Translations under genes and position numbers: made by a program
Notes under the pieces: generated by a model
What the model saw: only the letters and a program-made list of their open reading frames with translations
Databases searched by the model: none
Told to the model about the DNA's origin: nothing
Shown here: piece by piece, positions 33,158 through 45,732 of the stretch
Layout: each line of letters opens with the position of its first letter
Numbering within the stretch: position 1 is the first letter of the stretch
Source of the DNA: Caenorhabditis remanei
Lineage: Eukaryota; Nematoda; Chromadorea; Rhabditida; Rhabditidae
DNA: 64,000 nt
Assembly: GCF_010183535.1 (NCBI RefSeq)
Contig: NC_071328.1
Span: 9,114,001-9,178,000, forward strand
Reading direction: 5' to 3'

Positions 33158-34841
33158 ATGAACTATCAATTAATACAATTTATTGCCCTTATAATAGTCC
33201 TAATCGGTACTTCAAATGGTAAATTATCTCCTGATCAAAACGAAAAACGTCTGGAAAAGTGTGGAAAGTCAAAACTTGGTGAGATTAACTTGCTTTGCAG
33301 TATTTCAGTCAAAAGTTCAGGAGTTTGTAAGAACAATGAAAACTCCTGTGAAGATGTTCCATTTGGAACAGACACGTTTATGGTCAGAGTTCTCACAGAA
33401 GGTTTTTTAGTTTTCGAAAAGCGATAGCAAAAAACGGTTTCAGATCATTCCGAAACAACATCCGGTGGTTTTTTCATCTCCTCAAGACATATTATGACAT
33501 CTACTCAATCTGTGGCCGATGAGAATAGAAAATGGCTTTCGGATGGAGAAGAAATGAAAGACAAAAACTATAAAATGTACGAAAAATTTAAGTTGTTAGC
33601 TATTTTTGCAGATAATACAATTTGGAAGAAATTTCAGTTTATGGCGTACAATTGAAACAGTTTTCAGGCAAGTTCCCAGAGAATACGTTGAAAACATTCG
33701 TATTGTTTGGGATAATTGTACTCTAGAGGACAAGGAAAACAAAGACTGTATCGAAAATGCAATGAAAGCGAAAAACGCGTACATCTTTGATCCTTTGAGA
33801 GGGGATTGGGACAGAATGTTTAGTCCAATGTTAATCGAGTTAAAAGAAGATCATGATGAAGTCATGTTCCCATGCATTTATCATAAAGATGGTAAGTGGA
33901 TTCTTTTCATTCTGAAATTATATACAGATATTGTAGACGGTTACGAAATACCAAATTCTGCTACTCGGAATATTTATGGATTTACAGCGGAGAATGGATT
34001 TTCCAAAATGAATTATAGAAGAACAACAGTAAGTTAAAAAAAAACAGAAAATACACTCGAAAAAACTGAATTATTTCATCTCAAGTATGCTGATTATTCT
34101 TGGGATCCGTTTCAAATAACAAACGGAAAGAATTTTAAAGCGATGGAAAGAGGAGGTCCTCTTCTGGTTTATGATGTCGAGTCATATGGAACAACTGTCA
34201 TTGGAATCGATTCTTCAAGTAATTTCAAATCGAAACAATCCGGCTTAGTTCTAAGATCGGAATCCTAGATAGTAGGTATCTCTATTAAAATAAATATACT
34301 GCCTTTCGAATTTATTTTAGCCCGACAACTGTGAATCAACCGTTACTTATTTTAGGCATAAACCCGAATTGCGCTTGAAATAGTGACAACCGCCTAAACA
34401 ATTATTTATTCTAGAGTATTTTTTGTTTTAGCTGGATACAGAGACAATTCGCCAGGCACATACTCAAGAGATATTCGAAATTTCAAGGATGAGTTGTGTG
34501 GATTTGGTGGAATCTGTCAGGAAGAGACATGGCGAACAACTACGATAAATGATGTGCCTTCTTCAACATCACCATCATCTTCTGAAACAAATTCTTCAAC
34601 AAAATCAACAAATGAAACAGATGTAACTTCAAATAGGTCGAGATCTCAGATTTTGACAACTCCAATTCCGTTGATGACACATCACCCGTATTCTGAAGAA
34701 TACGAGATGAATAATGAAGATGAACATGATGAACGGAATGAAATTGATGATGATATACTGCTCAGTGAAGATGATCGAAATGATGGGAACTCGGGAAGTT
34801 TCGGATGGATTCTAGTTCTTATTTATTTCAGTTATGTCTAG
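33158..34841 (+). CDS. DUF316 secreted trypsin-like protein, probably catalytically dead
   Basis: Signal peptide MNYQLIQFIALIIVLIGTSNG, then KLSPDQNEKRLEKCG, the usual start of the nematode DUF316 trypsin-like family. GGFFISSRHIMTSTQSV corresponds to the block that in trypsin carries the catalytic His (xxAAHC), and the His is absent here. SPMLIELKEDHDEVMFPCI and RGGPLLVYDVES correspond to the regions of catalytic Asp and Ser, and the GDSGG motif is changed to ERGGPL. At 33.57 kb the best join is donor GTACG with acceptor AATTTCAG, giving ...NYKILWRTIET. A Ser/Thr-rich, then acidic tail ends in a hydrophobic segment (FGWILVLIYFSYV), which may be a membrane or lipid anchor signal. AATAAA is at 34846. 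Function unknown. Confidence 0.8.
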
Positions 34842-35137
34842 GTTCAATAAATGATTTTTGAATCATTTGCTTTGTTGATAGTAATAGATTCATTTCTGTG
34901 GGAATAATTTCTCGCTTATAGAAACTTTAATTGACAAGTGAAGTTTTGGGAACATCCTTGTGACTGAAATGAGATAAATATTTTAACTCTTGACCGCTTG
35001 AAACTAGAGTTTGACTTAAAAAATTAACATAGCTGCTATTAAGAAATGTGTATTTTTTCAGGAAAATTCTCCCAAAAGTTGTTTACAATATTTTTATTAA
35101 TACTAGTTTTAATCCATAAAATGCTAAATTAAAATGA

Positions 35138-36472
35138 TCAGTATAGCTGGAAATGAGCACTTTTGATAGGAGCAGGTTGCGGCGGGAGATGAGAACTTGA
35201 AACGAATCCGATTCCTGTATAACCTTTGACTGTCATACTATTCCATGTTGGATCTAATTGTTCGTCGTCTTCAGGAGATGTTTGGCGATTCCACGAGTAA
35301 TAAAATAGATCTTTACGGATAATCATCAAAGACATTATTGGATATTTCGACTGTAATTATAAGAAAATTTATGAAAAGAGATCAATTTGAACTCACTTTC
35401 TTCTCATCCACTGCAAAAATTCTCAGCTGCCCTGGAATCGAAACATGTCGAATGAATTCATTTTTAGATGCAACTTTCTCTAAAATCGAGCATGCAATCG
35501 TCTCAAATATCGGCTCAACTCGTTCTTTATGGTCTCCACATCTACAATAACTTTTCAAATATTCTTGTTCTTCTTTTGATATTTCTTTTGAGATAAGCAG
35601 ATCCATTTTAACGAGTTGAAGGATACGAGCACTCATATGAATCAATTCTTCAGTTGGTTCGTCATCACTACTCGACAACATTTGTTCATTTGCTTTCAGT
35701 ACTTTACATGGTTTAGATCCCGATGATTTTCTTAACTCTTTTAATTTTTCAAGTATTTCTGCCATCTTCTGTTCTCCTCTAAGCTCTGAAAATGTTTATT
35801 TTTAGCTCTTTTCTTCTTCTCAGTAAACTAACCAATTGGATCCACATCAATCTTCCATTTCATCTTATTCTTCACTCCATTCGCTCCACTTCTCGCCGGT
35901 GCAGTCGGACCCATAATCGGTTCAAAAACACTTCCAATTTGTGATTGTCTCAATTCCTTCTTCTCATCCTTTTTCCCTTTTCTCATTTCTTCATAATCAT
36001 TTTTGTATTTCTTCTCGAATTCAGACAATGCCACTTTGTCATATGGACTTGTTACCACTCCATCGTAATCTTTTGATTTCTCAGCTGATTCTCTTGATTT
36101 CACTTTTCTTACTCTTTCGTGTTCACTCCCACTTTTTCTCTCCTTACTTCCCTTTTTTCTATTTTTCTTCACCTCTTCTTGTCCACTATTCCTTAAATTG
36201 TTTCTATCACAAGACGAAGTTTTTCTTAATCTCTGAAAGTCTATCTGTTAAAACAAAACGCTTTTTTCCCCTCACATTATGTTTTATTTTTGATCCAATT
36301 CTCACAGCAGGAGCCGCTGTATCTGACTTTCCAGATCTTCCAGATATTGGAGATACGTCTGCTCTGAAGAAAAACAAAAGAATGAAATCTCTTCCAGAAT
36401 ATCTCACATTGGTAGTGGTGGAAGTCTTCCAGGTAATGGTTTTGATCTTGGTCTCATTGGTTTATTTTGCAT
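35138..36472 (-). CDS. NKMxWKIDV-family protein, copy 1
   Basis: The start MQNKPMRPRSKPLPG at 36472 is the first in-frame Met after a TGA. Exon joins give ...LPPLPIADVSPISG and ...IGSKIKHNIDFQRLRK. A long Lys/Glu/Ser-rich N-terminal half precedes the family core: NKMKWKIDVDPI, EKLKELRKSSGSKPCKVLKAN, SARILQLVKMDLLISKE, YCRCGDHKERVEP, IPGQLRIFAVDEKK, RKDLFYYSWNRQ and DPTWNSM. It ends HFQLY at 35138. It is the most divergent of the four close copies: CRSGDQ is CRCGDH here, and the tail is Pro-rich. No signal peptide or membrane segment. Function unknown. Confidence 0.8.
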
Positions 36473-37072
36473 CGTTTCTCACTCTTGAGACGGTCGACTT
36501 CGAAAAAAAAACACCAAAAAAGTTTTCAGCTTCAAATAGAAATGTGGAGGTGAAGATGAAGAAAAGAAGAGAGGTTCACGGGTTCCGAAGAATTTTTTCT
36601 TTCTAGAAGAAGCATTGGTCAACACGTGGGTCAGAAAATGAGGGAATTAGACAACGGAAATTTTTGGAAACGAGAACTACAAACAAGAAATATAATGGCA
36701 CAATGATTGACTTGAAAGTCTCGAATTTCGAATCACAGATCAAATAAATTCTGGAACTTCAAGATATCTACAGAGGGGCTCTGTGATTTTTAGATTTTGA
36801 GAACATTTAATTAAGACATTGAGGGAAACTTCCGGTGTTCAAAACGTTCAGAACTTCTAAAGCGGAATGAAATTAACTTGTTGAAAGCTCAGCTTTGATT
36901 CTTTAGAGAGTCAGATATCAGTTAGACACAGTATTTTATGAGGTTATGAGAATGGAATCCTCTCATACTTTTCTGAATCTGTAATATCCACAAAAACGAT
37001 GCATAAACTATTCATTCTCTACACAATACGCATGAAAATTCAAAGTTATTCTTCGGAATTTCGTAATCCGAA
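36473..37072. other. Intergenic between family copies 1 and 2
   Basis: About 600 bases of AT-rich sequence between two minus-strand paralogues, holding the promoter side of one and the 3' UTR of the other. Nothing else was recognised. Confidence 0.4.
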
Positions 37073-38432
37073 TCAACCAAGCAAAGTACTTTGAACTGCT
37101 GGAGTTGTCCCTTTCTTCACCGCCATTCCTGCCCAAGTTCCATCCTGAAATCAGAAAATTGAATAATCGAAACAAAGAAAAAGAGAAATAAACAGACCAA
37201 AGTGTTCTCAACTTCTCGATTCGGTTTCGACCATGCAACATAAAGAAGATCTTTACGAGCCATCAGAAGAGCCATCATCGGATATTTCGCTTTTTTCTCG
37301 TCCACAGCGAACAATCTCAACTCTCCAGGAATCACAATTTGTCGAACGAATTCATTTTTCTGTACAACTGCATTCAAGACTGCCAACACAATCTTCTCAA
37401 TGAGCCCTTCTGCTTTGTCCTCTTGATCTCCACTACGACAAAATGCACGAAGAATTTCCTGATCTGCTTCTGGAATTTCTTTTGAAATTAATGCTTCCAT
37501 TTTGACAAGTTGTAGGACTCGAGCACAGTTTATGATTACATCATCTTGCTGAAAATGTTCTGTTTGGAATAGAGAATAATGAATGAAATGAGTCTGACCA
37601 CTTCTTTCTCATCATCATCCTCAGTTCCAACTTTATCGTTTGCTTTGAGAACTTTACACCGTTTTGTCTTCATCTTCTTTCGTAGTTTGGCCAATTTATC
37701 GAACACTTCTGTCATCTTTTGATCTCCATTGCAGTCTGAAATTAGAGATGAAGTCAGATGATAAGTTTTTAACACTAACCAGCTCCCTCCACATCAATTT
37801 TCCAACGCATTTTATTCTTGATCCCATGGGTTCCAGTTTGAGCAGGGGCTGCTGGACCTTGTACTTCCTGTAAAGTATGACTTTGAATTCTCGAGATACT
37901 ATCATTTGATTACCTCAAAAACACTCGCTTCTTGCTCTTCCTTCTTAGTTTCCTTCTTTTTCAGAGGTTTTGATGGGACTTCTTCTGTCTTTGAACCAGT
38001 TCCTCCGCTTCCCTTTTTACCTCCTTTCTCCTCTTTATTCTCCTTTTTTTCTTCTTTTTTCTCTTCTTGACTTTTCAAATTCGGATCATTTATCTTCTCT
38101 TCCATTGTTTTCGGACCAGTTCCATCTTCACGAGTGTATGATACTTTCCGTTTCTGAATTCAATTGAAACATTTTCAAGAGAGTCCGATAAATCCACTTA
38201 CCGTGATACTTTTGGATCTCGAATTTCCAGAAATCGAGTTATTCGATCCTAGATTTGGACTTGTTGCAGTTGTTTGACTTCCCAATTCTTCACGACTATC
38301 ATTTGTTTTTGGGCCTGATCTGAAATGAAGTTTGATCAAGAAAAAGAACTGCATTTCATATATTTACGATGAGAATAACTTCTTCCATTTCGAAATCGAT
38401 CTACTATTCGATTTCGACTTCGATTTTCCCAT
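37073..38432 (-). CDS. NKMxWKIDV-family protein, copy 2
   Basis: Starts MGKSKSKSNSRSISKWKKLF at 38432 and ends TPAVQSTLLG at 37073. A basic N-terminus and a Lys/Glu-rich middle (KKEEKKENKEEKGGKKG) precede ASVFEEVQGPAAPAQTGTHG. The family core follows: NKMRWKIDVEGA, CNGDQKMTEVFDKL, KRCKVLKAND, ARVLQLVKMEALISKE, FCRSGDQEDKAEG, IPGELRLFAVDEKKAKY, ARKDLLYVAWSKPN and GTWAGMAVKK. It is very similar to copy 4 at 45.7-47.0 kb across both halves, indicating recent duplication. The intron position before the CNGDQKM segment is shared across copies. I do not recognise the family. Function unknown. Confidence 0.85.
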
Positions 38433-38956
38433 TTTTTGAACTGAAACTCAGAATTAATTATTTTTGAGAAGATCTCCCTCTTCAAACCTGCCCAACTCAC
38501 TTCAAATCGGTGTAATGTGTGATGAACTTTCGTTCGTTTTTTTGTGAAATGAAAAAATATTGGAATGAGTTGAGAATTGAGTGAAGAAATGCACGGTTTT
38601 ATTTATTTGAATAACGTGACAGATTTCTCAGAAAAATTGAAATTTTTTGTTTTGCTCTACCAAATTTCAATACAACCATTTTTATCAGATGCCTCTCTAA
38701 TAAGGTAATGGCTAGTCTCGTCTAGACCTTTATCTGAATTTGAACTTTATTTTATCCATGATTATTCTCTTGCCTTTCCCGTTTTCCTATTTTACAAAGT
38801 TTCATTTTCGTATAGCTCTCAAATAAAAGTCATGAGAATCAGTGGCGTTCCGAGAGACTCTCAAACACCTTTTTCGGTTTCCCATTCTTTCACATTTTCT
38901 CGTATAAAACTGACATTTGAATCCACTTTTCCTACTTTTCACAGTTCTTCGGAACC
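38433..38956 (+). promoter_or_regulatory. Divergent promoter region with a TATA-like box
   Basis: This lies between the divergent family copy 2 and the secreted-protein gene. TATAAAA is at 38903-38909, about 50 bases before the ATG at 38957. That spacing suits a short-leader TATA promoter for the plus-strand gene. Other sites were not recognised. Confidence 0.5.
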
Positions 38957-40846
38957 ATGAAACCCTTTCATTTTCTTCTATTCTTTCTAGTTTCGACTGT
39001 GATTTTGGTGTGTGCTGAATTCAAATTTGAGATAGAAAAGAATGAAACAACCGATTTCATCAATGAGTTAAACCAATTGGGACTAGGAGAATTCAACAAT
39101 AATTCAACCATTTCTGATGGGAGAAAAGATGAAAAACGTCGTCTTGATGGAGAAATGGAGCTGGAACCACCAGATTCATACTCTAAGATTGTTAATCTGT
39201 TTTATGGAAGGTTGGTGATTATTGAATTAGACCTAAACCCAAATTAAAAACGAATGAATTCAGAATGCTCTATTTGATGGAGAGTAATATGGAATCCGAC
39301 ACCGCTACAATTGCAAAATACACGAACTCGGAAACCGAAATTCTACTCTGTGAACACTCTAAAAAATCCACTTTTGGTAAGAAAAAGAAGAATTCAGTGG
39401 AAAGAATTGATGATTTCAGCGGAGCTTCGAAGATTGATTCAACTTATTCACATGTATATCAAACTAGTCAAGGTCAGTAAATACGCTTTAGTGAAACTCA
39501 TTGAATTCTTTCTTCAGCAAGACAGTTACAGTATGCAGCCGTCATCTGATCAGCTGTCAGTCAAGTTTCAATTGAAATACAAGGCAACGACTGCTGTGAA
39601 CACAGATTTGAAAATGGAATGGCATGGAGAAGCATTCTATGTTAGTAATAGAGACTTCTCTTACTGATAAAATAACATTTTCAGGATTCAAATCTGCAAC
39701 ACTTCGTCTATTCATCTCTCGATTTGAAAGGAGATTGTGCTTCCCTTCCAGATGAAATTCCAGAACATCCAATGGAACCGAAAGAAAATTATATCAATCG
39801 TCTTCGATCCAATCTGACTGAAATTCTATTCAACAGTGCGTTCTCAACACATACTCAGACGACTTATCAATCATTTGTCAATAGTTTTTTACTCGATAGA
39901 ACACGTGTCCAACTATGTGAAAAGAATGGAGAAACTTCGGAAAGAAACGAATTTAGTGACTTTCTATTCAAGCGATACGGAGATGTACAGACGTATACGG
40001 TAATTGGATGGAAGGATGCAAGTACGCTCCAATCTGAATTTCAGGATCATGACTACGCAATAACTCCATTTTCTGATTATCAAACTGATGTTATTTTCAC
40101 TGTGATTGTCTCTTGGAAAAACGGAATTATATTGAAGGAGAGATATCGATTCAGAGTTGAAGAAGTGAGACATTTCACTGAAAATTCATTGAGTAAAGGC
40201 TGATTAAATCTCATTTTCAGGCAAGAGAAAAAGACGGAGATCAAGGATGGAAGGCTTGGTGGTCTACCTGGGTTTTCGTGGAATGTCCAGTTAACTTAAC
40301 ACCGTGAGTTTCAGAAAAGAAGAAAAGAAAGATACTAAACTAGTGACTTCTGACGAGAAGGAAATACTTGAAGTTTTCAGGAAAACTGATCCCGAAGCAC
40401 TCAAAAAAATCTTCATTTATCAAGTGTGTGGATCAATTCCGAACATGATTACAAATGGACCGTCCACCCAGTCACGTGCATCATTTCTCAGCCATTTCAT
40501 GAAAAAAGAAGAGCAAGGATTTCATGCACAGATCTGTGAGGATAACTACAAACCGATTTATAAATGTTGGTGTCTCATTCTGATTCAAAAGAGATTCTAT
40601 TATTTTTCAGTCTCTCAATTCGAGAAATGGTTACAAACATGGACTGGAGAGTACGATGGAGCAAAACTTCTTGAGTCAAAAGTGGAATCTTTCGAGAATT
40701 TTTCGTTCATTTGCATTGTTCACTTGATGAAAAACTACGGAGATCACGATAAGGAGTGGAAAAAGAGAGAATTCAGAATGAAAGCTTATTATGAAGTTGA
40801 TCGATGGCTGGTTAAGGAAACCAAAATTGGTTGTGACCATTTCTAA
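38957..40846 (+). CDS. Secreted nematode protein of unknown function
   Basis: Signal peptide MKPFHFLLFFLVSTVILVCA, then an acidic, N-glycosylation-rich segment (NETT, NNST). The remainder shows two loosely repeated modules, each ending in a Trp-rich strand: ILKERYRFRVEE with WKAWWSTWVFVECPVNLTP, and REFRMKAYYEVDRWLVKETKIGCDHF. Cys residues are sparse and evenly placed, as in an extracellular fold. Exon joins that keep the frame include FYGRMLYL, EAFYDSNLQHF, VEEAREKD, NLTPKTDPEA and YKFSQFEKW. The join near 39475-39535 is ambiguous, with at least two in-frame donor/acceptor pairs. No enzymatic motif was recognised. AATAAA is at 40864. Confidence 0.75.
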
Positions 40847-41223
40847 AAATTGGTCTGAATATGAATAAACTCGTTTGCATTTTTGAAATAAATTCTTATT
40901 TCGGTGATGAACAATTTTCAGGTAAACAGGTCAGGTCATTTCTAATCCCAAGTCAACAAAAAACCATTGCAGAATCTCCAAGTTGTCTTTTGAAAACCGA
41001 TTTCCCGCGTGAAAACATCGTTCTCTAGTCTCCTATCTTGATTTTGATTTTTCCTATCTCCTAAATCTAATCAGTGTTTTTTCTCCTTCTTCATATTATT
41101 TTCTACTTAAAAATCTATCAATTTGAATATCCCGTATCAATCGGAAAACGTTTGGGAAGACTTAAAGTAAGAGTGCTTTCTTCTCCAGAATCACATGTTT
41201 TTTTCAGTCAACTGGATCGGAGA
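40847..41223 (+). promoter_or_regulatory. Upstream region of family copy 3
   Basis: Polyadenylation signal AATAAA at 40864-40869 serves the preceding gene. An E2F-like TTTCCCGCG lies at 41001-41009. TTTTTTCAG at about 41200-41208 is a splice acceptor directly before the ATG at 41224, fitting a 5' UTR intron or trans-splicing. Confidence 0.4.
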
Positions 41224-42731
41224 ATGGGAAAACCAAAATCGAAATCAAAGCCAAATGACAAGAATGGGGAAAAGTCAAGTAAATCGAGAAGATTCAGTTT
41301 GATGCGTTCACTTCGATCATTGAGATCAAAGAAACCGTAGGGAAATACACACATGAAAATGGCTTATTTGATTTTCAGACCAAAGAAGAATGTTGAGAAT
41401 AAGGAAAATAAGGAAATCAAAACTGCTCCACTTCAACCAGCCATATCGAATTCCGTCTATTTTGATTTGAAAAATGCGGAGAAAAGAAAGTCAAAGGTAA
41501 ATTTACCCAACTTATTTCACCTTATTCCGTCTATTTCCAGAAGCGTCAATCAAAAATTGCTCCGGTTGAACCATCGGCCACACCCCAGTCTTCAGATGAG
41601 AAAACTAGTAAACCATCATCTCAAAAAACTATGAAACCATCATCTCAAATAAATAAAATTCCTGAATATGAAAATGTGAAGTCGCTGATGTTAGTTGATG
41701 CTCAAGACATTGATACTCCATCAAATAAAAGTAAGAAAAAGAATGAGAAAAATCTGGAAATGTTGGCGAAAAGAAAGAAGAATAAGGTTCCTAAACAGAA
41801 GACAGTGGGCAGTGAATTTGAGGTTTTTCACTGTGGTTTAAAAAGCGAAATGTTCAATTCTTCAGGATGTGGCTGGTCCATTGTCTCCAGTGAATGCACA
41901 ACCAAGAGGAACGGAAGATAAAATGAGATGGAAAATTGATGTGGAAGGAGTTGGTTGGTTGTTTTCATCTATTAGATGGCAACATTTTCTCTTCGTTTTC
42001 AGATCTGAATGGAGATCAAAAAATGACAGAAGTGCTCGAGAAACTGGGAAAGTTGAGGAAGAAATACAAAACGAAACGATGTAAAGTGTTGAGAGCGAAC
42101 GAAAAAACAAAAGAAGAGGATGAAGAACCGGTGGGTTAGAGTTGGAAGGGATCCTGGAATAAGGTCAATTTCAGACAGAAGATGATATTTCAATGGCTGC
42201 TCGAGTTCTTCAATTAGTTCGAATGGATCAATTAATCAATGAGAAATTCGATTCAGAAGATCGAGAAATTCTAAAAAGATACTGTAGAAGTGGAGATCAA
42301 GAAGAGAAAGCAGAAGAAATAATCGAAAGAATCACATTGATTGTACTCGTTGGCGTTTCATCCAAAAACCAATTCATTCGAACTGTTTCGATTCCAGGAC
42401 AAATGAGAATGTATGCAGTTGATGAGAACAAAGTGAGTGTTTCGTTGAAGTAGAGGATATACTAATTCATAACTTTTCAGTCGAAACTTCCAGTCATGGC
42501 TCTCTTGTTGGCAAGATGTGATCTCCTTTATTACGCATGGTTGAAACCAAGTACCGATGAGGAAGAATTAGTGAGTTGAGAGATACAGACAGCTCGACTT
42601 AATTCAACTTAAAAGTACTTTTACAGGATCCAACTTGGAAAATTATGGCAATTAGAAAAGTTCCAACACCTGCAGTTGTGAGTGCATACTATCCAGCTGC
42701 TAGAGGATTAGGACCACAACAAAAAAAGTGA
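41224..42731 (+). CDS. NKMxWKIDV-family protein, copy 3
   Basis: Starts MGKPKSKSKPNDKNGEKSSK and ends GLGPQQKK with TGA at 42729-42731. It is the only close copy on the plus strand. A basic Ser/Arg/Lys N-terminus (RRFSLMRSLRSLRSKK) and Lys-rich linker lead into DVAGPLSPVNAQPRGTEDKM, then RWKIDVEGV, DLNGDQKMTEVLEKL, KRCKVLRANEK, ARVLQLVRMDQLINEK, YCRSGDQEEKAEE, IPGQMRMYAVDENK, LLARCDLLYYAWLKP and DPTWKIMAIRKVPTPAV. RKDLLY of the other copies is RCDLLY here. No targeting signal was seen. Function unknown. Confidence 0.83.
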
Positions 42732-43183
42732 AAAATAGAAAATGTGTTTTCGTGCATTTTATTTTATTTGAGAATGAACTAGTTAGAGAGACAGCAGAAT
42801 TATGTGTCATCTGTAACTTCGATAATGAGAGTTAGCAACAAGGGTTCATAAAAACTTTATACTTAACAGAGAAAAAAAAGCAAGATCAAAAGAAAGAAAA
42901 CTATCATTAGTTAATTATCAACGATTGGTGCGGGAGATGATTTGGTATGGATTATGGGGGAATTTATGAACCTTGAAGTACCCGTGGTACACGAAAATTA
43001 TCGAGGAAAATAAAGGAAAATAGTCGGGAATGAAAGGGGGAAGCAAATAGAGACACTATTAGGGTTAGAAATGACATATAAATTGGCAACTTTAAGCATA
43101 GTACAATGAGAAAAGAGAATACGTGGACATTATAACAATCATTCAATAGAAGGTTAGAATTAACATTAACGTGACGAGAGGAT
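42732..43183. other. Convergent 3' region
   Basis: About 450 bases between the 3' ends of family copy 3 (+) and the acidic-tail gene (-). UTR-like AT-rich sequence with no gene seen. Confidence 0.45.
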
Positions 43184-45191
43184 TCAGTCATCTTTAAGTT
43201 CGTCCTCAATCTTTTCGACGTCTTTCTCTGAAGATTCCGATTTAATCTTCTCTTTCTCTTCTTCGTTGTCGTCATCAGAAGTATCTAAATCAGATTCCGA
43301 CGATGCAGCTTCAGAATCAGAAGTGTCAAAATCTGATGAATCGGTGAGTCCAACAGACTCCGAGGTAACCGAAGAATCACCAGAAGAAGTCACCGATCGA
43401 GTGTCTTCGCATCCATCCGATGACATTGTTACACCGCCGACAAATGATACTTTTTTTGGATATCTCGATTGCTGCACTGGAATTTCGCAGTCAACTTCAT
43501 CGTCCTCCCGCCTGTCTCTGATTCCAGCTTTTTCGAAAAGTTCCAAAAGAGTCGGAAACATTTCGACGAACTCATGCATGTCGTGATCTTGAGCGGAATC
43601 TGTCTGAAAAATAAAGAATTGAGCTATTTGTCTTCCGTCTATAGGAGTGAAGTTACCGTGATGTTCGTATCATCATTCTCCACATCGCAATCCACGAGTG
43701 TCTCTCCGGTGACTGCATCTACATGATACGACAGTTGCAGTGGAACTTCTTCCTCTTCGACAAACATCTGACGATCCGTGACAATTGTAGTCACTGGTGG
43801 CGGCTTGCGAGGCGCTGGCGGTTCCTCATCAGCTGGAATTTCTACGCATTCGCAGACAACTCCCTCGTTCGGATTCTTATTCGATGACGGCATACGTGCC
43901 TTGTGGCCAGTGACGTGATCCAACTGCACGGACACTTGGTTCATTATTGTTCCTCTGTCGATGGTACACGGTCGTTTACAGAAGAATCTGACGATGACTG
44001 ACACATGAGGAGTATGAGGAGAGCTGATGGTCATGGTAGAAGTGTAGGAGATGCGAGCCCTCCGCACTTTTTGTTCAACCTCGACAAATTGCTCAATTGC
44101 TCCCCGCAGCTTTCTCTCCAGCGCAGCCTGTAAAATTTAGAAAGTTATGCCTCCTTCACCCTTTTTTCGAAACTTACTTTTCTGGAGTGAACTGTCGCAT
44201 ACACATAGTCCTTGTGAACAATGACACCCTTGAATGATGCGTAGTCCTCGATGAAATCGTACAATGATTGAAGAGTGGGAACGACATCTCGAAATTCGAT
44301 GCTCAGAAGCGTGTCTCTCGCATTATCTTCACTCGTTCGAATCATGTACTTGAACAGGGCTTCAAAGTTATCCACCGACCACCCATTGGTCAAATAGTAC
44401 ATGTTTGGCGGTCGGGTGTCAATCTTCTTGATGCATTGCTTCAGGAATAACATTTGTTGATCTGGAAAAAATGTATGATGGGACATTGAAACTGGTCAAT
44501 CACTAACCGACAGGATATGCTGGTCCTGGTTTGAAGCACGCACGATCGTTCCCGTTTTCGGTGTCCGGTTCTCCAGTGATCTCGTTCCCGTCATAGATAA
44601 CGTTCTGAAACTTCTTTCAATGTTGGTAAATGCTGTGCGAGTTCGATGTGAAATCTATTCATTAAAGTGGAATGGGAGTGCTTGTTAGGACAAAAACCAC
44701 ATTGAAACAGGCTAAAAATTACCTTCAAGTCGAAATCTATTTCCTCCGTCATTCTTCGAATGACATTCAAATCGCCAGAAGACAATCTTCGGAAGCGTCG
44801 GCTCAGATTCGACGGTGTACGACAGATAGTCGATGATGGGAGTTTATCCTGAATACTTTAGATATTTTCTTCTCATTTTATGTGAACCTACGATGACAGG
44901 ATCTTCGTCATAAACCGTTGTCTCCTGAATGAGTGCAATGCCAGCACCGTTCGGCAACTCTATTGAATTGACTGTCGCCTGTGCTAGAATAGTGCCGATT
45001 TCCTCGTCGGGGTTGGAGAGAATGCGCTCAAACGTGAGACGATTGCAATCGCGGAGTTTCACTGGATTTGCTTTCTGAATTTCTTTTTTCGTTAACAGAT
45101 TTTTTCGAAACAAGCTATAAACCTTTGAGAATATACTCCTCCAGCGCGATCTCACTCGCGAAAATACTCCGTTCTTCTCGTTCTTCTCCAT
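43184..45191 (-). CDS. Protein of unknown function with Asp/Glu/Ser-rich C-terminus
   Basis: The start MEKNEKNGVFSRVRSRWRSIF at 45191 lies just after the acceptor ATTTGCAG, so an upstream UTR exon or trans-splicing is likely. The N-terminal part is basic, then NRLTFERILSNPDEEIG and NGAGIALIQETTVYDEDPVI. A central region has QQMLFLKQCIKKIDTRPPN, IEFRDVVPTLQSLYDFIEDY and VVHKDYVYATVHSRK-like segments. A beta-rich segment follows (ARISYTSTMTISSPHTPHVSVIVRFF), then a Pro-rich linker. The last 130 residues are highly acidic and Ser-rich, ending EKIEDELKDD. No known domain was recognised, and no signal peptide or membrane span is seen. Probably cytoplasmic or nuclear. An E2F-like TTTGGCGC lies at 45284. 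Confidence 0.75.
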
Positions 45192-45732
45192 TTTACCTGC
45201 AAATGTTGGAAATTGATAAGAAATAGTCAAAAATAGGGGTGACTAACAGGAAAAATGAAAGAAAAACGAGGATGAACGAACCATTTGGCGCAAAGATAGA
45301 GAAATGAGAGTTTCGCGGCTGAACGAGAGATCAAATAAAGAGTCACACTCTAACAGAAATGTATTACTGCGGAAGCGGAGTGATTAGTTGAAAATTAATA
45401 AAACAGTTGAATTCCAAACTGAAACAGAAGTAAAATCACACTCGGTCCGATTACAAAAGAAGAAAGGATGACCCAAAAATCTAGAGTAACAGCTTCTAAA
45501 TTATGCGCGTGATTTTAAATGCACAGTCCGCAAGCGTGAACCGCACACATTTGTACCTACAGTAGTAAATTGAGAAATGGCAAGGTAACCATTCTGAAAA
45601 ACCTAATGTTTCAGCTTCATTTTCAGAATTGTGGGGAAGAATACAGTGCAAGAGTCTGCACAAACAATGAAAAAATAATTTCAAACTAAGATAATAGTTC
45701 ATTGATACACTAAATTTGAAAAAAAAATCAAA
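45192..45732. other. Intergenic between the acidic-tail gene and family copy 4
   Basis: About 540 bases with no gene seen. The part next to 45192 is the promoter side of the minus-strand acidic-tail gene. The part near 45730 is the 3' UTR of family copy 4. TTTGGCGC at 45284-45291 matches the E2F consensus. Confidence 0.4.

Noticed and set aside
33260..33320. A 30-base intron GTGAG...TTTCAG in the DUF316 gene
   Set aside because: Too short for worm splicing, and the frame is open through it, so I kept it as coding.
43266..43586. Plus-strand Ser-rich open frame opposite the acidic tail
   Set aside because: It is the antisense of the Asp/Glu/Ser codon-rich tail of the minus-strand gene; repetitive GAA/TCC codons leave the other strand open.
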